Shown here: piece by piece, positions 11,175 through 23,600 of the stretch
How the letters are laid out: each line of letters opens with the position of its first letter
Position numbering within the stretch: position 1 is the stretch's first letter
Source of the DNA: Micrasema longulum
Lineage: Eukaryota > Arthropoda > Insecta > Trichoptera > Brachycentridae
NCBI GenBank assembly: GCA_022494885.1
Contig: JAGVSM010000505.1
Coordinates: forward strand, 1-64,000
DNA length: 64,000 bases
Reading direction: 5' to 3'
Translations under genes and position numbers: made by a program
Notes under the pieces: generated by a model
What the model saw: the letters and a program-made list of their open reading frames with translations, nothing else
Told to the model about the DNA's origin: nothing
The model's database searches: none

Positions 11175-12370
11175 TACACACTTAGGTTTAATCTGGATCA
11201 TGTCTAGTCTGCCTAATTAGGTACAACCTGTTTTAAAGCAGACATTTTTATGCTAAAATAAACATTAGCATTACTACCTACTAGTTAATTTACCATACAG
11301 TTTTACAATATTAATTTATTATTTAAGAATGTATTTTGAGTAAATTTTCCGATCCTTCTCGACCTAAACCCAAAAGCTAATTTTTTACAAATTTATTGAA
11401 TTGAATTCGGGTCATGGTTTTGCAATATTTGAGTAACATATTAAATATTTTGGGGCCCAAAAACCTGAAATTTCTGTGCCCGAGTTTAGAGTTTGTGATA
11501 GACCCCATGACTCATCCTCTAGTTTGACTTCTGGTAGTGTGGGAGTGTTCCTTTTGGGATTTGGTAGAATAATTTTCTTTTAAAAACATTATTATTCTAA
11601 AAATATATAATTGCCTTATATCTAAGATCTCAAATTCCTCAAATAACTTGATGCTGGGGTACCTGAAGGGCTTTTTAAAAAATATTTTAATTATTGATTT
11701 TTAAGCGGATTTGAGAGGTTTTTATATTGATTTATTAGTGCCTCCCCATCCTATAATGCCATAAGTTATAATTGAGTTACATAAAACAAAATTTAGTTGT
11801 ACGAATTTAATTAGGGATAATAAGTCACGTATCGATTTGAAGATATGGGAACGTTTTGTATTTTTTTGTGTTATGTATTCTATGTGTTCTGTCCATTTAA
11901 AATATTTATCGATAATAATTCCCAAATATTTTATATGGTGTACTGATTCAAGTATTTCAGAGCATATTTTTAATCGAAGGTTTGGTTTAGGCTGTCCCAC
12001 TGTGGTTTTACTAAATGTTATATATTTTGTTTTGTCAATATTTAAAGTTAAGAGATTTGTATCCAGCCACATTTTTATCATATTGACATCGTTTTGAGCC
12101 GCAGAATAAGTTTCATCCCATTTGTCTCAAGTAAAAATTAGAGCGTTCTCATTTACAAATGCAATTATGTCACAATTTTTATGTGCGTCAGACAAAGATC
12201 ATTAATATTCAAAATAAACAAAATCGGTCTCAAAATACTACCTTGTGGTACACCAAAATCAATGATTTTTTCTTCGCTAGTAATATTATCTATTTTTACT
12301 TGTGTTCTACCACATAAGTAGCTTTTAAACCAATTAGGTAAATCAATCGAATTTTTTCCATTCTGTTTTT
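11175..12370 (-). mobile_element. LINE remnant, family D, RT domain to 3' end
   Basis: From the RT domain on the minus strand: LPNWFKSYLCGRTQVKID, then FGVPQGSILRPILFILNIND near 12190-12330. The open frame 11722-12081 has LLTLNIDKTKYITFSK, IKYLGIIIDKYFKWTEHIEY and YGIIGWGG. The catalytic YADD region falls in a damaged stretch and there are stops. The 3' end (CTAGTCTGCCTAATTAGGTA..CCTGTTTTAAAGCAGAC) recurs at 33800-33998. Confidence 0.82.
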
Positions 12371-12379
12371 ATTATGAAA

Positions 12380-13240
12380 ATTAATATGTTAATGAATTGA
12401 ATTATGACATTATGTAACATTTAAATTACAAATAAAGGTACTTTATCTTAATTTTGATACACCATTTTTATTCAATAACTTATTTTTAATGTATCAACAA
12501 GCTCTCCGTCTCTACTCAACACAGGACTTTTAGTTCCATAGAGTTGGGACTAATGTCTCAAATAATGTGTCATAAACCACCTTTGAGAATATAAATAAAT
12601 ATCTTTTGATTTGTTTTGATTTTAGTTATGTGTTCAGAATGCTGATGTGTTTCACAATATTTATACATATTTGTCTATTTATTTTTAGTATGTGAGAGTC
12701 CCGACTTAATACAGAATTTTCTAAATAATTTTTTGATTTAGATGTGCAAAATAAAATGAATTTTATTTTATGTATTATGTATTAAGTGTAAAATAAAAAA
12801 TAATAAAAAAAAATATTATATTATATTATTATAAATAAAATATATATGATATTAAAAAAAAATACTGGTATTGGTGAAATAGTAAATAATTGTAAAGTGC
12901 TCCATACAAGAAATGAAAACTGTATGGCAAATATTATATTCATGCCAATCCATCTTCATCATTTAAAAGCCGGAAGATCCATCCTAAAGAATTGTTGTGT
13001 GACAAATTGACTTATCCACACATTCTGGACACTAGGGGGCATAAAATAAATAATGTTGCTTTAGAATATTTGATAAATAGCAGATTTCGACTTCTGGTGA
13101 CACGGTTGGGAACATGAAATTTTTTTTATTGCAACAGAGGTAGGACATAATTGAAGAATACAATCTCGAGCATTTTTATTTATTTTTTATTACAAAAAAT
13201 ATATTTGCTTTCTTATGAATTATACAAATGTTTTGATTTA
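12380..13240. other. no gene recognised
   Basis: AT-rich, with a TA-dominated stretch at 12770-12880. No coherent frame. Confidence 0.5.
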
Positions 13241-13357
13241 CTGTTGCTAGTTTCAACGAGTTCTAAATAACTCACTATTAAAAAATAGGAACCAAGGTGT
13301 GGTAGAGCGGGGTGCGAACCTCGGACCTCTGATCGGTGAGTCCGTGACAACCCGGTT
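13241..13357 (-). mobile_element. SINE S1, partial
   Basis: CAACGAGTTCTAAATAACTC at the left and the tRNA-like head GGTGCGAACCTCGGACCTCT read on the minus strand; the B box is degraded compared with 4351-4556. Confidence 0.65.
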
Positions 13358-13626
13358 CAATCCCGGGATTACGGGATTTTTTATGCATAATCCCGGAATC
13401 CCGAGTTGTTAGGTTGGGATTATCAATTTTCGATTGCTCTAGTATATAAAGTTAATGCCCTTTGTTTTCAATATGTAATGGAATACGTTTAAAAATGCCC
13501 TAAGAATAATTGTCAAAATATTTTCTTTTTGTGTTTTAAAATAAAATAAACGACTTTAAATTGACTCAAATACGTGTTAAATTTTAATATTAATATATAA
13601 AATAAAGTTCTACAAAATAAAAACCT

Positions 13627-14672
13627 GGGCCTCGATTATGATGGGAAGATAAATTACAGTACAGTCGAAGATAAATTTCCTCTGGCGGTTATAAAGATAT
13701 ACTACCGACCACCCACCTTCAAGCTTTGGGTAAGTACATCGATATAAATCAAGGGGAAGCGTACGTCACGTAAGCGTAAAATGACATATGTAGCTTCAGT
13801 ATGACGTTATAGTTGAAGATTAAAGCCTCCCGACCGACTACAAGGGTATAGTACCGATACCTCCACCATCAAGTTTTGATGTAAGTTCATCGTTTTATAC
13901 TGACGGGCCAAGAACCTCTCGAAACGTTTATCTACGCATTAAAAGTGTCAAAAATTTTGTTCCACCGAGCAATTTTTCCTTTAATTATGATTTATTAAAA
14001 TTTTTATTCCTTTTAAGGTCGGCCCTTTTTTTCTTTAAAGCCTAATTAAAATATGAGAGAGAAATAAGTAAGTTTCGAAGTCGAATTAAATTCCGACATA
14101 ACTGTCACTTTAATAAAACGAACTCCTAGATGTGGAAATAATACCGCTAGGTTCTCTCCTATTAACAAATAAGAGTATCTAGGCGTCAGACACAGATTGT
14201 ATGCGTCAGAAAGTTACCACTCTAAAAAAATAATTTAGTTATTATATTTATTCCATCTGTTTTACTATCTTTACGAGTGTATGTATCGAGACATAGGAGC
14301 AGACTTTGTAGTCGATCGGTACAGATCGGTAGATTCATACAGACGATCGTTAAGCGTACCGTCTAGATAATTTCCAAAAGTCATGCAAAATTCATGTTCA
14401 GGCGAGCATTTTTGCGTGAATTGGAATTCATTGGAGATTATAATCGCTTTGAAGTAAGCATTTTTTATTACAGAAGCCTATTTAAAATATAAATGAGAAC
14501 TATTTTTAATGTCAATGACGTCAGGAACGCGGACTAATTGTTTGCGGTCATTTTCATTGGCTTGTTTCGATCATATGATGTCGATATGGCAAATAGGTAG
14601 AACATACCGAGGTAGACACAGATAGTACAGAAGTTAAGTATACCGTCTCGATATACACAGATGAAGATAGCC
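13627..14672 (+). repeat. ~1.05-kb repeat, copy 1 (inverted partner at 25750-26782)
   Basis: Aligns along its whole length with the reverse complement of 25750-26782, from CCTGGGCCTCGA through AAGGGGAAGCGT, CATCAAGTTTTGATGTAAGT, TTTATCTACGCATTAAAAGT, AAGAGTATCTAGGCGT and AACGCGGACTAA to TCGATATACACAGATGAA. It contains an internal duplication of about 55 bp (CTACCGAC-CC-CCACC-TCAAG-TTTG). No reading frame is shared by the two copies, so it is probably non-autonomous. Class unknown. Confidence 0.87.
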
Positions 14673-17435
14673 ATCATAATCGCGGCACTGGTCAATAAAT
14701 AAAATTTTATCGGCATACCGACGAAATGTGAATGCAACAATTTGTGAGAAAATAAATGAATAAATAAGTAAATATGTAACTACCCCCACCGGGAGGAAAA
14801 AAACTAATATTTAGACATCTTACATAGTTATGCGAGTATTATCAAATTACTTAAAAATTCTTTTATACGTTGGTATTGTGGAACCGACCTTTTCAAAGAC
14901 CCTTTTATGTACTGTCTTGAAATTGCGGTAGCCCCTAAAATAACCCAGGAACTCCTAAAGGAAGTTTTTATCTTCGGCTTTGTGAGAAGTGGAAAACTTT
15001 ATCAACCCAGAAATAAAAAAAATAAGATGTACGTAATCAAAACGATAAGTTCCAATTATTTCAAGTCCTTTTTTAACGCGTATTTTTAATTGCCGTGTCC
15101 AAAATGAATGAAAAATATAGTTCTGTGCCTAAAATCAACGTAAAAATGCAGAAAGCAAGCAGTCCATAATTAAAAAAAATATTGATGGTATCGGGTGCCG
15201 TAAAGTCGTCTATATTTTGCTAAAAACAGCCAGGCCGCTTTTATACAAAAAACTGTAATAATTCACTTTTTAAAAAAAAAAAGTGTTGATCGCAAAAACA
15301 GCGTTTCTCAATTTACAGAAAACATCAACACCATTGTCTACAAAAATTTGGACAAACTCAAAATATTGTTACTACTTAGGTAACTAGTATACATATAAAT
15401 ATATATTGATAAAAAAATTTATAAATATTTTGTACTTTAAATAAAATCAAGAAAAGAAAAAAAAAACATTAATAAAGAAATTGGCATAACCAGAAGAAGG
15501 TTGGTCTTGAAAGCCGGGAGATAAAACTGTTTGAGCTGACGCTGACGGAGATAACCATCAGCAACATCAAAATTTATGCTTATTAATGAAAACATTTTTG
15601 AACAAAGAATAGTTTACACTAGATTGTAATTAATTTATGTACATAAATATAAAGTGCTTGATTGTGGACGATGCAAATTTCTAGGAGTAACTTTAAGCAC
15701 GCCCCAAGGAAATATATAGAAACAGTAGCAACTTGTTAGCAAATACTTCCACTCTAACTTTGGTAACAGAACAAATGAAGCGAATAGATTTGAAATCAGA
15801 TAACAGAGACACGGTACGAGGTTTATCGATGTTTGTCGGTATATTGTTTTAAAGACCAAATGTCTTTCTATCGATTTCGCTCGTACTTAAAAAATTGTGT
15901 CGAAAATCGAGTTACTTTTAATCATTTCAATTTAACAAATCGCAATAAGGATCTTTTGCCCTACGGGAAATTGGATACAACAAATGTTTTCTTGCGCGCG
16001 ATAAAATATTGCAGCATTTTCTTTTAACGAAAACGAATTACTTTGAACGACGACATAGGTTCATATGAATAACCAATAGTAAGAGAGTTATGGAAGATAT
16101 TCGGTTTGCTTGCCGTGGATGGACCAATGGGCAGAACTGATCGAGAGTAAACGGATGAGTTATTTCAGAAAAATACAAGACTTTAAGAAATGGTAGTGCT
16201 GATAATACGATAAATAAAAAATTGAAAATTTTTTTTTGGCTTAGTTTAATAGTCTATTTAACAAATAAAGAAATTGAAAAAAACACTAAACTACCTCATT
16301 AAAATTGAATTTAAGCATACTGCTTTCACTCCCTTTTTACATTTATCCTCTTAACAGTCAAAAACAAATTTGGTGACATATTATTTACCCCGCGTGACAA
16401 CTTTAATTATATTTGACCACAACCCTTGCAGGGTTAAAGCAGCCAATAAGAACCACCATTTTAAGAAAAAAAACATTCTTCATCAATCAACGATATCAAA
16501 CCACTTTAGAGGTTTTCAAGAGCTGTGGCGATGTGGCTTTCGGACAAGGCACGATGCCCTTGTAACACAGTGTATTATTTATTTATCATCTTTTTAATTG
16601 CAGACATGTTACTGTTTATGTACGTGTAGGAAGTATAGGTAGCGATGATAGCGGGGTGGTCCGCTGTCATTTGAATGAATGTAAATATATTTGAGCGAGT
16701 GACCGTGGATCTTCGCCTCCTGCTGTGCTGCCTGGGGGTGCGATACCCTACCGTTACCACACCATACAGATACAACATGCATCTATCTTGGTACGGGTTT
16801 ACCTACATAGATAGATGCAAAAAAAAGTAAATATGCATAACACAATTAAGGATTATAAATGAATGTTTTTTTAATGTACACATTGTTTTAATATTATTTT
16901 TGGTAAATAAATGTGTTTTTTTTTCATAAAATGTCTAATAGAGATTATTAAACTATACTTAAACATATCGCACACTGAATAGAATACCGTTGTAACTTAA
17001 AAGTACTGATTTTACAGGAGAGCAAAAATTCAGTTTCACCATACATAAAGTTATACTTTCAAGAAAAAAATGATAGGTTTTTCAGTATTTTAAAAAATAA
17101 TATTTTTGAATTAGGTACATTAGGATTAAATAAAAGGGTAATTATTTTTTTATAAAATAAAGAATACACAAAAATTAAACATAAGAAAAGCGAAGTAATT
17201 TGTAAAACTCCTCAGGTATTTGTAATCGTATTACGACTGTTTTAGACAAATATCGTCTCTGCGCCGGCAAAATCTGTAAAGTGACATTTTGAATTTTAAG
17301 ATGATCAAAACAATATATCTTTTAATGATGGATATTATTTTTAAAAACATTTTTATTGGTGACCAAGAGGAAAAATACGTCATTTTATTTGACAAAATAT
17401 TTAACTATATTTCGTTGAAACAAAATTGTTTAATC
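14673..17435. other. no gene recognised
   Basis: Contains a single W-type TIR end at 15330-15370, a short match between 15950-15985 and 44055-44090 (CTACGGGAAATTGGATA), and short unassigned frames. Nothing coding could be supported. Confidence 0.5.
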
Positions 17436-17439
17436 TTAA

Positions 17440-18120
17440 CACTTTGAGTACCGGTCGAATACACATAGAATTTTCCCTGTGCCCGGCCCATTTTTGTGAA
17501 ATTTCATGCTTTGAGAAGGGTTTCTTAAATGTGTCATAATTATGAAAATACTAAGTTCAATCAATTCTCACTTCCATAATTATTTGAAACAATTTAAATA
17601 GTCATTTTTATATTACAGTTTTTTCATTTTTCATTTTCATTTTATTTTGCACCACAACAGGCCAGGAGACCCATTTACAGTGGCGAATTACATTACAGAA
17701 CACCCAGGCTTGAGAAAAATCAGATTTTAATTTTTGTGTTCTCACCGGGAATCGAACCCGGAACCTTCCGAGCGTGAGTCAAGCTTCTTGACCACTACAA
17801 CACGGAGGCCGCCATGCCAACATTGGCCTTTATGAAGAGCCACATTGCAACGTTCGCACATATACCTACAGCGTCTCACTCCTTTTTTTGTGCTTTGTAT
17901 CCCGGAGCCGTGTAAACACGTGATTATAATAATTATGCGTTGTGTCCCGGTCTCGTGTTTTCACGTAGTTTACCAGCAGCAAAAAAGTACTAATAAAGGT
18001 CACTAGATGTCAATAAAATGCACTTTTTTGAACAGCTGGTAAACCACGTGAAAACACGGGACCGGGACACAACGCGTGGTTATATAATCACGTGTTTACA
18101 CGGCTTTGGGATACTAAGTG
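17440..18120 (-). mobile_element. piggyBac-type non-autonomous element, TTAA-flanked, copy 1
   Basis: It is bounded by TTAA at 17436-17439 and 18121-18124, and its ends are imperfect inverted repeats (CACTTTGAGTACCGG and, inverted, CACTTAGTATCCC). The minus strand encodes RYMCERCNVALHKGQCW, the CxxC zinc-finger tail of piggyBac transposases; no catalytic domain remains. A ~220-bp palindrome (17898-18117; CGTGTAAACACGTGATTAT, GTCCCGGTCTCGTGTTTTCA and their inverses) occupies the right end. A SINE is nested at 17620-17813. TTAA target choice plus the zinc finger define the superfamily; mobility would need a transposase in trans. Confidence 0.82.
17620..17813 (-). mobile_element. tRNA-derived SINE S2, nested in the piggyBac-type element
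   Basis: Minus strand: GGCCTCCGTGTTGTAGTGGT (A-box region), B box GGTTCGATTCC, then GGTGAGAACACAAAAATT, a CCTGG..GTAATGTAATTC body and a poly(A) end (T-rich at the left of the plus strand). Two further copies, 23706-23903 and 34316-34490, lie in the same orientation. The uninterrupted target is visible at 60050. Confidence 0.85.
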
Positions 18121-18124
18121 TTAA

Positions 18125-18692
18125 TTAGATGTTAAAAATACTATTAAAAAAAACACTGCACAGATATTGCCGGCGCAATGACGAAATGTAGAATAAAATT
18201 TACGTTTTGACTGTGTCCATAACTCAAAATCGACAAATTTTGATTTACAACAGTCTTCTACTCAATGTGCCATATATCTTTTCTGTCCATTTCTTGTTAG
18301 TAAAATTTGTAATTTAATAATTTATGTTCCGTTGTATGTTTTCTGACAATATTAGCCATGGCTAGACTTGAAAAAAGATAAACGAGTTTGAAACAAGAAT
18401 CGTTTAGCCGAAAATCTTCCAAATCTTGGACGCGAGTCAAAACCGTTGGTCTACGATCAACAGGCGGCAACCACTTATGACAAGTGTTTTGCACTGGATG
18501 GAAGCCAAATAAAAGAAAAAAATACTTAAGAAAGATTTATTATTTATTAACAATTAAGGTGATTTGAAGTGCCTCTTATGGTAAAGAGGATTTACAAGAT
18601 ATTTCTTCGATTTTATTACGTGAGGTAGTGCAAATATTATCTATCGGCAACTGTCCCAAATAAAAGACATATACGCTTGTTTTAATGATTAC
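18125..18692. other. no gene recognised
   Basis: AT-rich; a minus-strand frame at 18297-18494 has no recognised features. Confidence 0.5.
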
Positions 18693-18893
18693 AAAAAAAA
18701 AAAAAAATTTTTTGTAAAAGAAATATTTGCGTTGTTATGATTTACCCAAATATTAAATTTTGAAGGCCATTTTCAACGAGTTGTAAATAACTCACTATTA
18801 GAAAATGGGAATCAAGTTGGGGTAGAGTGGGATTCGAACCACGGACCTTTGATCCGTGAGTCCGATACACTAGCCACAGGACCACAACCCGAT
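18693..18893 (-). mobile_element. tRNA-derived SINE S1, near full length
   Basis: Poly(T) on the left (poly(A) end), CAACGAGTTGTAAATAACTC, then the tRNA-like head with B box GGTTCGAATCC read on the minus strand. It matches 4351-4556 throughout and abuts the RTE remnant at 18897. Confidence 0.82.
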
Positions 18894-18896
18894 TAT

Positions 18897-19822
18897 ATAC
18901 CGACTGAGTAAAACACTCAAATTGGATAAAAATGCTACTAAGCTGCGGTATAGACGAAAAGGATGTGAGAATAATAAAACACCCGTATTGGGACCAGAGT
19001 GCTATTATTAAATTGGAAAATGAAAATACTTCACAAGGTATTCCCATTCAGTGAGGGGTCCAACAGGGTTGTGTTCTCTCGCCTACTTTGTTTAACCTCT
19101 ACTCTTACTTGGTCTTCAAAGAAGCTCTGATTGGTACAAAGCTCGGTGTGAAGGTAAACAATGTAGCTATCAATAAGATTAGATATGCAGATGACACCGT
19201 TCTAATTGCAGACGATATACAAAACCTTCAAGAACTGCTTGATAAGATTAACTTCGTCGGTGAACGTTTTGGTTTAAATATTAATGGAAACAAAACAAAA
19301 CTATTGTTTTTTAGCCGAGAGAATCATCTAAATGTAAATTTTCAACTCAAATGTATCAATATTGAGAGAGTACAACGAATGGTCAAATGTTATTTATGGT
19401 CTGTCTTACTGTACGCTGTAGAGGCGTGGACTCTAAAAGTTAATATTATAAACCGCCATGAAGCATTTGAAATGTGGATCCACCACAGAATGTTAAGAAT
19501 ATCTTGGACCGATATGATAACCAACAATGAAGTATTACGTAGAGCCAATACTAATAGAGAACTATTCACCACTGTTAAGCTCCGTAAGATTTCATATTTT
19601 GGCCATGTGTTGAGAGGTGATAAATATGCCATACTTCAGCTTGTCATGAAGGGAAAGATCGAGGGACATAGAGCGGTTGGAAGAAAACAGCTTTCCTGGC
19701 TTCGAAACATCCGAGCATGGACCAGGATTAGAACTGTGGAGGAGCTGTTTCGCACTGCTCAGGATAGGGAAGCTTTCTTCCAAGTAATCGTCAACGTCGG
19801 GGGGACCCGACATGACACGTGA
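18897..19822 (+). mobile_element. RTE-like LINE remnant, RT domain to C-terminus
   Basis: Begins LIKMLLSCGIDEKDVRIIKH in one frame, a stop, then GVQQGCVLSPTLFNLYS and the catalytic RYADDTVLIADD. The 244-codon frame (19088-19822) continues LLYAVEAWTLKVN, FEMWIHHRMLRISWTD, LRKISYFGHVLRGDKY and GRKQLSWLRNIRAW, the post-RT signature of RTE-type elements. A deletion lies between INIERVQRM and VKCYLWSVLLY. 5' truncated; a stop precedes the GVQQG box. Confidence 0.85.
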
Positions 19823-20652
19823 AGAAGAAGAACTGTCCCAAACAATCAATTCAGTAGAATTAATGCTTGTTGAAAACATGGGAGCTTTAACCCAGTCGGA
19901 GGTAGACAGAAGAGAACGATGATATATTTCGATGGGTGTTCATTTAAAGTGGTATAAAATAAGTTACAGCAAGGGTAACTGCGTACACGTTTTACGTTGA
20001 GTCACTAAGCACAGAACTAGACTACAAGTCGGAACTATCTGAGGTTATCCAAACTGCATATTGTAACCGACTGGATAAATATCCGGGCCACATGTTGTAA
20101 TTCAAAATTACCATTTATGTATATATATTGCCCTGCGGTCACTTTACTTCCTAGTGGGAACTTGATTTTGTGTACTACTTCCTTGGCAATCAGAAAATTA
20201 ATATCCGTCTGATTCGGTAATTCGGGTGTTTTTTTTATATTTTTTATTTTTATTCCAGTAAAATGGCTACACAGTGAAAAGCCAATTCCACCATATAAAC
20301 ATAAACATAAATTTAAACATAAATAAAAACATAAAAATCAACAAAAAACATAATTTTATATTTGCAGCACTTATGGTGGTCTTAGCATATCCCGCCATCA
20401 CTCGAACAACTGTAACGTTCTTAAAATCAATTTTTTGCACGCAGGAAATGTGTGATTTCGTTTTTGTACTGTCTTTAATACGATAGTAAGTCAGCTGACA
20501 CTGAGAATTACGTCCGGGTGACTCCTATAGTAAACAGAGTAAGAGCTCCCATGCATCCACACGCATTAATTTTTAAAACTCCATAAAGTAATACCTGCAT
20601 TCTCCACAACGAATAATCTAATATAATAGTTAAAAACATTTTTAAAAAAAAT
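19823..20652. other. no gene recognised
   Basis: Includes a simple AAACATAAA repeat near 20295-20350. No coherent coding signal. Confidence 0.5.
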
Positions 20653-20790
20653 GAGAAGCATTGACAAACATAAGCGACCTTAAGACAAGATCTGGACTTT
20701 TTTGGTTTACGTTTACAGCAATTTAAACGAGCACTAAATAAAAAGTCCAGATCTTGTCTTGATGTCCCTTATGTTTGTCAATGCTTCTTA
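20653..20790. repeat. inverted repeat built from a LINE 3' end
   Basis: Arms of about 50 bp: GAAGCATTGACAAACATAAG..AAGACAAGATCTGGACTTTT on the left and the inverse on the right, loop about 36 bp. The left arm and loop encode RQDLDFFGLRLQQFKRAL, the same LINE C-terminus as at 7540-8097. Confidence 0.85.
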
Positions 20791-20894
20791 TCTTCTTATT
20801 TTTTAATGTTTTCAACTCTTCTTTTATTATCATATTAAAACCCTAAAAATTGTTAAAATAGACAATGCCCGTTGATAAATAAATAAATATATAG

Positions 20895-21764
20895 CTACAC
20901 TGTCAAATAATCATATTTAAAATAATAAATCTGGGATGTACTTAAAAAGTTGTAATAATTGCGATTCAATTTACATAAGAAAAACTCAAATAAACTTAAG
21001 CATCAGAATAAAAGCTTAAGGTGCCATATAATAATAATTTTTCGGAATTCGCAAACCACCTGATGAATATATCATTAGTGTTTATAATCACTTATCGACT
21101 TTTTATGTATACTAGTTTCGAGAAATACCCATCTCTTCGTTAGACTACTCACTACGCCAACATGTAAATACTAAAATACAATTTCTTCTTCATAGTCACC
21201 GCAGAATAAACAGTATTTACGAAAAAACACAAGAATTGCATGCAAGCGTTTCACATTAAAGAAGGCTTAAAAAAATATATTTTCAAAATTAACCAATCGG
21301 AAAACTTTCAACCTCCTACCCTCTCTTCTCACCCCCATCCCCTACGAAAAATCCCACAACCAACCGACTCCTCTTCCCGACCTCCTACCAATTCTCCAAC
21401 GTATCACTTAATTTTACTAACCTAATTTTAGACTACACTCAAGTGCATGTTTGGACATGGTATTGTTTGCATTCCCCATTTAACTTTGCATGTGATTTAT
21501 GTAATAAAAAAAAACTCTGACGATAGTGAAGGTGAAAGTGCATTTCAGTAATTGCATGTTGGTGTAGTGAGTGTCCTGATAAAAAAGGGTAGGTAGGTCT
21601 CGAAACCGGTACACATAAAAAGTCGGTAAGAGGTTACGTCCTAATATTTACTAACATTAGTTAAAATGATTGATCACAAAGTGAAAGCTTCAAACGTAAA
21701 AATATATACTATTATATATTGCGTTACGAATTATTATGAAAATAAAACTTTGTAAATAGTCGAC
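20895..21764. other. no gene recognised
   Basis: A CT/CA-rich patch at 21300-21400 gives a Pro/Ser-rich frame without homology signs. Otherwise AT-rich. Confidence 0.5.
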
Positions 21765-21995
21765 AGTGTTTTGAGTTTGTCCAAATTTTTGTAGACAAAG
21801 ACTAGATTGTTACCCTAGTAAAACGCCCTAGGGGTGTTTTCACAAACGAATATTTTATAGTTTCTGGACTGGCACCCGAAGCGTAAGACTGATCATCTTA
21901 CCTTCATGTAACAAAAATTATTAAGACTAGCTGCGATTGGTGTACCAATGCAGTGCCCTTTGCACCATTAGCTGCTGAAAGGGAATGATAATGAC
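21765..21995 (+). repeat. W-type TIR end followed by SINE S3 body fragment
   Basis: 21768-21815 is a solo W end (TTTTGAGTTTGTCCAAATTT, TTGTAGACAAAGACTAG). 21865-21995 is the S3 3' body: GACTGGCACC, GCGTAAGACTGATCATCTTA, GGTGTACCAATGCAGTGCCC, GCACCATTAG. Confidence 0.75.
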
Positions 21996-22051
21996 GGGAT
22001 GGTGTTTTATGTTTCTAAAATGATATCATTTTGGATTGTGCAGTAAAACAA

Positions 22052-22932
22052 ACAAACCATCACGCTGTTTCCCCGTAGGGATAGGCAGAGAGGATAGAAC
22101 GCCATATCACTCGATCTTGGCATACAGACCTCGCTTCCTCTACATTCATACACCTTCTCATGCACGCACGCCAATTATTCCTACATTTGACATGTCCATC
22201 TTCAAGTATTTGATGGACTTGATCGTGCCATGTCTTTCTCGGTCTTCCTCGCTATCTGCATCCATCAACATTCGCATCGTAGATCTTTCTAGCCGTTCTT
22301 TCGCGGTCCATTCGCTCTACATGTCCAAACCAACGCAGCACCCCTTTCTTGAATCTGTCGATAATGCAAATCTCAGCCTTACACACTTCACGGATCTCGA
22401 CATTTGTGCACCTCTCATACATCGTTTTACCGCACATTCGCCCGAGGGATCGCATTTTGACAGTATTTAACCTATTTTCATCATCATTTTTCCAATTCCA
22501 TACATCGCTCCCATACATTAGAGTTTGCACTTGAACTCCGTTGTGAACTGATAGTTTAGCCTCCTGCGATAAACATTTGTTTGCCAAAGTAGATTTCAGT
22601 GCACCGTTCACCCTGCTCCCGGCACTCACACTCCTTTCAATATCTTTCTCGGTCTTTCCATCTCTAGTAAACACACTTCCCAGATACACAAATTCTTCTA
22701 CCTGATTCAGAATATCTCCGTTCACACTGATCTCACATTTAGTTATATTTTCATCGTTTTCAAAAACCATCACTTTCGATTTATCAACATTCATAATCAA
22801 ATCGCTTTTCTTGCATACATCGTAGGCTTTTGTTACCAAGGTTTGCGGGTCTCCTTTGCTGCCAGCAAAAAGCACGGCATCATCCGTATACAGAAGACAT
22901 TTAACAGTTATACCACTCATTTTTGCTACCAT
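22052..22932 (-). mobile_element. LINE remnant, family R (RTE-like), copy 1
   Basis: Minus-strand frame of 226 codons (22252-22932): VKCLLYTDDAVLFA (catalytic box with YTDD in place of YADD), IMNVDKSKVMVFE, EFVYLGSVFTRDGKTEKDIE, NGALKSTLANKCLSQEAKLS, LMYGSDVWNW and GVLRWFGHVERMDRERTARK. It then runs into a 3' part with CATCACGCTGTTTCCCCGTA. It matches copy 2 at 23601-24600 and is the uninterrupted allele of that copy's SINE site. 5' truncated. RTE-like by the LYG-E-W and GHVERMD pattern; clade not proven. Confidence 0.83.
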
Positions 22933-22959
22933 TCTTCAATCTTTCAGTTTTGTATTAAC

Positions 22960-23420
22960 TGATAATATATATTGTCACAAAAATGATTTCTTTTTAGGTA
23001 CTGTACCAAATTACTTTTCTATAACTCCCAGGATTATAATATCTTGTTGAAGTATTTTATTAAAAATACTAATAATAATACTCGTAAGTGATCAAATGCA
23101 AAGTGTTTTAATTTGATTATTATATTTTTTATAGCATAAATATAACCCTTCTGGATGTGGAGAAACAGGGTCAAACTTCCCCCTTTGTTTTGAAGAGGAT
23201 ATGACATAAATTGTTATTGATGTCCCAAGCATATTATATTTTTATATTTATGGCGAGTACGCCGTAAAAGTGACAATCATGGCGAAATGACAATCATGTT
23301 TTTTTATGTATACCGTGAATATAAAAACTTGTCTTCGGGAGTAAAGCATTGCTTATGTTGTAGCGGAACATATATGTACGTATTGTACTGTGGCGAGCGT
23401 TAAAATATTTTCAGTCGTCT
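22960..23420. other. no gene recognised
   Basis: AT-rich. 23260-23300 contains a short direct repeat of TGACAATCATG. Confidence 0.5.
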
Positions 23421-23575
23421 AGAAATAAAATCTGGTTGTTTGTGCCAGCTTTTTGAACCAGCTGACAACATGAAACATCTGGGAATAATTATTATTGACG
23501 CCTTGCGTGACTGGTTCTATTATAGCACTCAATCCTTGTTCAGGGCATCTGCCAAAAAAGTAAAAATTGCTACGA
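23421..23575 (+). mobile_element. decayed LINE fragment
   Basis: Frame with MKHLGIIIIDALRDWFYY next to the SINE-bearing R copy; resembles the YLGIILD motif. Weak. Confidence 0.35.
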
Positions 23576-23600
23576 TGATTTCCAATCTCCATCGGGGAGA

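Noticed and set aside
13363..13405. GGGATTACGGGATT/AATCCCGGAATCCC stem as a terminator
   Set aside because: Bacterial-type terminators have no place here; it is a short direct/inverted run beside a SINE.
18897..19822. functional reverse transcriptase gene
   Set aside because: 5' truncated, stop before the GVQQG box and an internal deletion after the thumb region.
22036..22470. 144-codon plus-strand ORF
   Set aside because: Antisense shadow of the RTE-like LINE on the minus strand, which shows RT motifs.
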